This document shows, piece by piece, positions 59,982 through 64,000 of a stretch of 64,000 bases of DNA. How positions within the stretch are numbered: the first letter of the stretch is position 1; every line of letters begins with the position of its first letter. Below the pieces are notes generated by a model. It was not told where the DNA came from and searched no databases. It saw only the letters and a program-made list of their open reading frames with translations. The position numbers and the translations under genes are program-made. The stretch is from NCBI GenBank assembly GCA_900539845.1, contig UQDP01000005.1:1-64000 (forward strand), given 5' to 3'. This stretch comes from an uncultured Oscillospiraceae bacterium. Lineage in GTDB: Bacteria > Bacillota > Clostridia > Oscillospirales > Acutalibacteraceae.

Positions 59982-60269
59982 ATGAAGGAAAAAATTTTAG
60001 CAAGATTGTATGAGCTTGGTATTCCGGAATTGAAAAAGTTAAGTTCTTTGAATAAACTTAACGGCGATTATATCAATCTTACATGTAAGCTCCCTAATGG
60101 TCATATTTCAAAAATACTTGATGATGATAAAGTTTATTTTGCAGATCAAGTAGAAAAGAACAACAGTGACAGGTGCTACGGTATTGCCGCCGATGAAACA
60201 CAGATCGCTATATATGAATACGGCTGCGGCGGAACAGACGCTGAGCTTGTAATGTGGTTAAAACTGTGA
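59982..60269 (+). CDS. Small protein of unknown function
   Basis: The 95-residue protein (MKEKILARLYELGIPELKKL) is acidic and mostly helical in the N-terminal half, with a beta-like C-terminal half (YGIAADETQIAIYEYGCGGTDAELVMWLKL). AGGGGA precedes the start. No family is recognised. It sits between the NUDIX and methyltransferase genes. Confidence 0.6.
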   Translation: MKEKILARLYELGIPELKKLSSLNKLNGDYINLTCKLPNGHISKILDDDKVYFADQVEKNNSDRCYGIAADETQIAIYEYGCGGTDAELVMWLKL

Positions 60270-60323
60270 CACGGTCAAAAAACTCATTTGTATTCTTTGT
60301 TTAAAGAAAGTGTGGTTTGGATT

Positions 60324-61070
60324 ATGAACAACACAGAAAAATTCACCGGGAAAGCGGAGGTATACAGTGCTGCAAGACCGTCCTATCCCAATGCACTTTT
60401 TGAATATTTAAAAAGTGAATTGGGCGTGGATGAAAACACGGTCTTTGCCGATATTGCATCCGGCACGGGGAAATTCACACAACCGCTTGTTAAAATGGGG
60501 TGTACCGTGTACGCGGTTGAGCCTAATGACGATATGCGCGGGCAGGCGGAGTTGCTTTTGAGCGGGTATGATCATTTCATATCCGTAAACGGCAGCGCGG
60601 AAAATACCGGCCTGCCGGATGATTCGGTAGATTATATTTCCGCCGCACAGGCGTTTCACTGGTTTGATCCGCAGCTTTTTGCCGCAGAATGTAAGAGAAT
60701 ACTGAAACCAAATGGTAAAGTGATTCTACTTTACAATTCGCGTGATGAAAAAGCGCCGCTTACAGTTCGTCTTGCGGAGATATGCCGCAGGCTTTGCCCG
60801 AATTTTAAGGGCTTCAGCGGCGGAAATTCAGATGAGGATCTGAAAAGCTTTTTCAGCGGCGGTTTCAAGAAGATCACTTTTAAAAATGACTTGTATTACA
60901 GCCGGGATTCGTTTGTCCAGCGTATGCTTTCATCGTCCTATGCGCCGTTTGAAAGCGCCCCTAATTATTCGGCTTTTGTGAACGAATTGAAAAGCCTTTT
61001 TGATGAATTTGCGCAGAATAACATTCTGCTTATGCCCAATCATACATATCTTTATATCGGCACTGTGTAA
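60324..61070 (+). CDS. Class I SAM-dependent methyltransferase
   Basis: The 248-residue enzyme begins NTEKFTGKAEVYSAARPSYP, typical of a broad class of small-molecule methyltransferases. Motif I is FADIASGTGKFTQPL; then AVEPNDDMR, the post-I acidic segment, and DYISAAQAFHWFD. Start ATG 60324 is chosen since family similarity starts here; upstream TTG at 60288 is atypical. The substrate is unknown. Confidence 0.85.
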   Translation: MNNTEKFTGKAEVYSAARPSYPNALFEYLKSELGVDENTVFADIASGTGKFTQPLVKMGCTVYAVEPNDDMRGQAELLLSGYDHFISVNGSAENTGLPDDSVDYISAAQAFHWFDPQLFAAECKRILKPNGKVILLYNSRDEKAPLTVRLAEICRRLCPNFKGFSGGNSDEDLKSFFSGGFKKITFKNDLYYSRDSFVQRMLSSSYAPFESAPNYSAFVNELKSLFDEFAQNNILLMPNHTYLYIGTV

Positions 61071-61114
61071 AGCAAAACACTTTACTTAATTTTCTCTGAA
61101 TTTTAGTTTGAATA

Positions 61115-61152
61115 TAAAAAATCATCTCCGCACTGAACTGTGCGGAGATGAT
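61115..61152. terminator. Terminator between methyltransferase and asnB
   Basis: ATCATCTCCGCAC and GTGCGGAGATGAT with a 6-nt loop. The T-run is on the minus strand, so asnB uses it; the stem also faces the plus-strand gene. Confidence 0.88.
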
Positions 61153-61159
61153 TCATTCA

Positions 61160-62980
61160 TTACACAAAACGAACATTGTTATCTTTGATCCAGTAATAGA
61201 TCTGCACGATATATGCAAGCACCTGCGGTCCGCGCATAAGCTGGCCGTACCACGGTTCGTTCAATGCATCAGGGTTTTCCATAAGTTCATTGATTTTGCC
61301 GATATTCAGCATATCGTGCAGGGGAGAAGTCTTATCCGCCAAAACCTGCCGGGTCATTTTGCAGACTTCTTTAAAGTAGATCGGATTATGCGTTTTGGGA
61401 TATGGGCTTTTTTTGCGCCAAGTTATCTCATACGGCAGTTCATTTTCAAACGCTTTACGCAACACGCCTTTTTCGCGCCCATCGAATGATTTGATGCTCC
61501 ACGGCATATTGTAGGCGTATTCAACGATTCTGTAATCGCAAAACGGCACGCGTACCTCAAGTGAGCTTTCCATACTCATCACATCCTTGCGCACAAGCAG
61601 CGTTTGCATAAACCAGTCAAGATTCAGGCGGAACATTTCTCTCATTCTGCGTTCGGTTCTGCTGTCTGTGTCAAGATAAGAGGTTTTTGCCACGGTTTCA
61701 AGATATCGCTGATGCGCGTATTCCGCTCCGTTCGGCAGCAGCCCGTCTTTCAGTATGCTTTGGCGAACATCTGTTGAACGGCTCCAAGGGAAGGTTTCCT
61801 CAAATAAAATGTCTTTGTTGTGATACCACGGATAGCCGCCGAAAATCTCGTCCGCGCATTCTCCCGAAAGGGCTACGGTCTGTTCTTTTTTTACCTCACG
61901 GCAAAACAGCAGCAAAGAGGAGTCAACGTCTGTAAATCCCGGCAGATTGCGGGCATAGGTGCTTTCAATAAGAGCATGCGCAACGTCTTTGTTATCTAAA
62001 ACTATGTTTTTATGATCTGTTCCGAGATAGTCGGAGATCATATCGATAAAGTCGCTGTCCTTGTTGGGCTGGAACAGGCTTCGTTTGAAATATTTATCAT
62101 TGTCGGTGTAATCCACCGAATATGTGTCAAGTGTTTTACCTTTACATTTATAATCATCACTTGCAACTCTGCTTATGATCGAGGAATCAAGACCGCCGCT
62201 TAAAAATGTGCAAAGCGGCACGTCGGAAACAAGCTGCCGCCGGATAGCGTCTGTTACAAGATCGTGCGTATGTTCTATGGTTTCACTTTCATTTTCCGTA
62301 TGTTCCGCAGCTTCAAGCCGCCAATACTCTTTGATTTCGTATTTTCCGTTACTGAATTTCAGATAGGCTGCAGGCGGCAGTTCCTGTATATCTTTGAAAA
62401 CGGCTGTGCCGATCGTTTTAGCAGGTCCAAGCATAAATATCTCATTCAAACCGTTTTCGTCTACATCTGCACTTACCTCCGGGATCAAAAGCAAACTTTT
62501 TATGCGGCTGGCAAAAGCAAAGATACCGTCTTTATAAGTAAAGTATAAAGGCTTTACGCCTATTCTGTCTCTGCATAGGAACAGTTCTTTCGTTTCATCG
62601 TCCCACACGGCGTATGCGAATATACCGTTCAGTTTTTTGCAGCTTTCTTCTTTCCAGCAATGATAGGCTTTCAGGATAACTTCTGTGTCGCAATGCGTGT
62701 CAAAGGAATATCCTGCGCTGATGAGCTCCTGTCTGATCTCATCCGTGTTGTAAATCTCGCCGTTATAAACAATAGTGTATTTTCCGAACACCATAGGCTG
62801 CGCGCCTCTTTCGGGATCAATAACGGAAAGTCGCCTGTGTATAAGTGAAACATATGGTTTTGTAATATCCCCGAAGCCGTCAGGACCTCTCATTTTAAGG
62901 CTTTCGCTGATTTTTTCAATAAGCGGTCTGCGTTCCCTTAAATCTATGTTTTTAGACAGCATCCCTGCGATTCCGCACAT
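61160..62980 (-). CDS. asnB: Asparagine synthase (glutamine-hydrolysing)
   Basis: AsnB makes asparagine from aspartate, glutamine and ATP. The 606-residue protein starts MCGIAGML, with Cys2 as the glutaminase nucleophile after Met removal. The N-terminal amidotransferase domain shows FDTHCDTEVIL, and the synthase domain has the PP-loop FLSGGLDSSIISRVA and the SLEVRVPFCD segment. It is monocistronic with its own terminator. Confidence 0.95.
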   Translation of the reverse strand: MCGIAGMLSKNIDLRERRPLIEKISESLKMRGPDGFGDITKPYVSLIHRRLSVIDPERGAQPMVFGKYTIVYNGEIYNTDEIRQELISAGYSFDTHCDTEVILKAYHCWKEESCKKLNGIFAYAVWDDETKELFLCRDRIGVKPLYFTYKDGIFAFASRIKSLLLIPEVSADVDENGLNEIFMLGPAKTIGTAVFKDIQELPPAAYLKFSNGKYEIKEYWRLEAAEHTENESETIEHTHDLVTDAIRRQLVSDVPLCTFLSGGLDSSIISRVASDDYKCKGKTLDTYSVDYTDNDKYFKRSLFQPNKDSDFIDMISDYLGTDHKNIVLDNKDVAHALIESTYARNLPGFTDVDSSLLLFCREVKKEQTVALSGECADEIFGGYPWYHNKDILFEETFPWSRSTDVRQSILKDGLLPNGAEYAHQRYLETVAKTSYLDTDSRTERRMREMFRLNLDWFMQTLLVRKDVMSMESSLEVRVPFCDYRIVEYAYNMPWSIKSFDGREKGVLRKAFENELPYEITWRKKSPYPKTHNPIYFKEVCKMTRQVLADKTSPLHDMLNIGKINELMENPDALNEPWYGQLMRGPQVLAYIVQIYYWIKDNNVRFV

Positions 62981-63056
62981 AGTATCACCTCAAAAAAATC
63001 GTTCAACTGTATTATATGCAAAACATAAATTTCGGTCAATAAAATTAAAAAAAGCC

Positions 63057-63085
63057 TTGACTAAGCGGTTTACTTATGCTATATT
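63057..63085 (+). promoter_or_regulatory. Promoter of the tRNA pair
   Basis: TTGACT, a 17-nt spacer and TATATT, about 18 nt before tRNA-Thr. Confidence 0.75.
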
Positions 63086-63103
63086 ATTAAAGCGTTAAGA
63101 AAC

Positions 63104-63179
63104 GCTGGTGTAGCTCAGTTGGTAGAGCAGCTGATTTGTAATCAGCAGGTCAGGGGTTCAAGTCCGTTCACCAGCTCCA
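63104..63179 (+). tRNA. tRNA-Thr (anticodon TGT)
   Basis: Acceptor arms GCTGGTG and CACCAGC, anticodon loop TTTGTAA with TGT at 63137-63139, T-arm GGGTTCAAGTCC, and an encoded CCA. Confidence 0.95.
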
Positions 63180-63186
63180 TATTTAT

Positions 63187-63272
63187 GGGAGAGTTCCCGA
63201 GCGGCCAAAGGGAACAGACTGTAAATCTGTCGCTATTCAGCTTCAGTGGTTCGAATCCACTCTCTCCCACCA
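63187..63272 (+). tRNA. tRNA-Tyr (anticodon GTA)
   Basis: Acceptor arms GGGAGAG and CTCTCCC, anticodon stem CAGAC/TCTGT with a CTGTAAA-type loop carrying GTA, a long variable arm (class II) and an encoded CCA. Only 7 nt from tRNA-Thr. Confidence 0.95.
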
Positions 63273-63275
63273 AAT

Positions 63276-63312
63276 AACATCCTTGCTTTACGGCAAGGAT
63301 GTTATTTTTTTT
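63276..63312 (+). terminator. Terminator of the tRNA pair
   Basis: AACATCCTTGC and GCAAGGATGTT, a 6-nt loop and T-rich tail. Confidence 0.92.
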
Positions 63313-63436
63313 ATTTATTTTTCTTATGGTTAAATTCATTCACTGAGAAAATTGACCAATCGTTTGGCGCAAAGTGATGATGAATATGCTTTATATTTTG
63401 CATTGCATTCCGTTCACAAAAAGTTCACATAATTAT

Positions 63437-63478
63437 TGACTTAAAGTCATTGACTATGAGTCAACAATGTGATATTAT
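63437..63478 (+). promoter_or_regulatory. Tandem operators and promoter of the TetR gene
   Basis: Two TGACT-N3-AGTCA palindromes (63437-63449 and 63451-63463), 14 bp apart. The second overlaps TTGACT (63450-63455), which with a 17-nt spacer and TATTAT (63473-63478) forms the promoter. This is the layout of an autorepressed TetR gene. Confidence 0.7.
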
Positions 63479-63501
63479 GAGGCTGAAAAGGGGGAAGGCG
63501 A

Positions 63502-64000
63502 ATGGGAAAAAGGCAGGAATCGGCGCTGGTGACCAGAAAAAAACTTCTTGAAGCAGGTGAAAAACTCATAAATGAGCGCGGCTTTGATGCAGTAAGCGTT
63601 GAGGATATTACAAACGAATGCGGCGTTGCCAAGGGCACTTTTTATACCTATTTTAAACGCAAGGAAGATATCGTGCAGGAACTCAGTTTCAGAGAATTCG
63701 GCGAAATTGCCGAGCGCACGAAAAATTTGCACGGCACTTTCATTGATAAACTGGTGTATTACTCGGTTCATTTTTCTTCTCATATAGAGCACACGGGTGT
63801 GAAGATGGCGCAGCAGTGGACTAAAAATGTGATTGACCCCAATGCGCTTACAGATGCCGAAAAGGGCAGCAAACTGGAGTTTGATATCAAAGCACTCACG
63901 GATATTTTTTTGAATTCCATAAAGCAAAATGAGATTTCAAAAGAGACGCCCGTTGAAAAATTTGTGAATTTCATAATTGCCCAGCTTTACGGACTGTTGG
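63502..64000 (+). CDS. TetR-family regulator, cut by the window end
   Basis: The coding region starts MGKRQESALVTRKKLLEAGEKL after GGGGAAGG and runs to the window end, so at least 166 residues are seen. The N-terminal helix-turn-helix (DAVSVEDITNECGVAKGTFYTYFKRKED) is typical of TetR. The ligand-binding part is truncated here. Likely controls itself and a neighbouring transporter beyond the window (inference). Confidence 0.88.
   Translation, partial: MGKRQESALVTRKKLLEAGEKLINERGFDAVSVEDITNECGVAKGTFYTYFKRKEDIVQELSFREFGEIAERTKNLHGTFIDKLVYYSVHFSSHIEHTGVKMAQQWTKNVIDPNALTDAEKGSKLEFDIKALTDIFLNSIKQNEISKETPVEKFVNFIIAQLYGLL

Noticed and set aside
62035..62060. GATAAAGTCG sequence inside asnB resembling the 3' motif
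   Set aside because: Only about 13 bases match, it is in coding sequence and has no hairpin before it. Taken as chance.
1..64000. CRISPR arrays, retrons, rRNA operons and complete insertion sequences
   Set aside because: No regularly spaced repeats, reverse transcriptase, rRNA sequence or full transposase was seen.

Overview
The window comes from a spore-forming, Gram-positive member of the Clostridia, most likely in or near the Ruminococcaceae/Oscillospiraceae. An alpha/beta-type small acid-soluble spore protein, GGAGG-type ribosome binding sites, an scr-dnaX-ybaB-recR block, a rpmG-secE-nusG-rplKAJL block, and lipoproteins and Ig-like surface proteins typical of gut clostridia support this. 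No species can be named from the sequence alone. Most of the window has balanced base composition. AT-rich patches at about 5.9-9.3 kb and 53.5-54.3 kb stand out.

Layout. 0-5.9 kb: a polysaccharide-deacetylase lipoprotein and prfB on the minus strand, then a plus-strand run of RING/DUF2628 protein, galU, CPBP protease and tadA. 5.9-9.7 kb: an AT-rich patch with a large dGTPase-like HD protein, a short promoter-terminator unit, a frameshifted Ig-like surface protein and a spore-protein gene. 9.9-13.3 kb: a MerR regulator divergent from an iron-type alcohol dehydrogenase, a solitary adenine methylase and a GNAT enzyme. 13.4-17 kb: alpha/beta hydrolase, murF and ddl as one cell-wall operon. 17-22.3 kb: LytTR regulator, an Lsa-like ABC-F protein behind a leader-peptide attenuator, MATE exporter, YoaK protein and ferredoxin. 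22.4-26 kb: Na/Pi cotransporter with phoB/phoR-like genes behind a five-repeat Pho-box-like array. 26-36 kb: regulators, an E2-like acyltransferase, a repeat-flanked non-coding element, two paralogous Q/P-rich membrane proteins, an Ltp-repeat protein and a surface-carbohydrate cluster (GH16, Ig-like/beta-propeller, TcaA-like). 36-39.5 kb: HAD phosphatase and two flavoproteins. 39.5-43.4 kb: rpmG-secE-nusG-rplK-rplA, then the L10 leader with rplJ-rplL. 43.5-50.2 kb: a secreted tyrosine phosphatase, small regulators, SRP RNA, dnaX-ybaB-recR-smpB and tmRNA.

50.2-57.5 kb is an accessory island directly downstream of tmRNA. It holds a mobilization module (MobC-like protein, MOBP relaxase, a second gene nested in another frame inside the relaxase, a small mobile-element ORF and an oriT-like palindrome array). 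It also holds cargo: two related Cys-rich miniproteins, a compact agmatine-deiminase-like enzyme, an unknown protein, a BC1881-like miniprotein, a Sel1-repeat protein, a PolC-related protein without the catalytic aspartate segment, and an InsA-like zinc-ribbon protein. No integrase is visible. 57.5-64 kb: a NUDIX/HAD/membrane-protein operon, a second NUDIX enzyme, a methyltransferase, asnB, tRNA-Thr and tRNA-Tyr, and a TetR gene cut by the window end.

The most novel signals are the PolC-derived protein, the nested mobilization gene, the ABC-F leader peptide and attenuator, a hairpin-plus-conserved-20-mer module after three unrelated genes, the Cys-rich miniprotein pair, and the Pho-box array.
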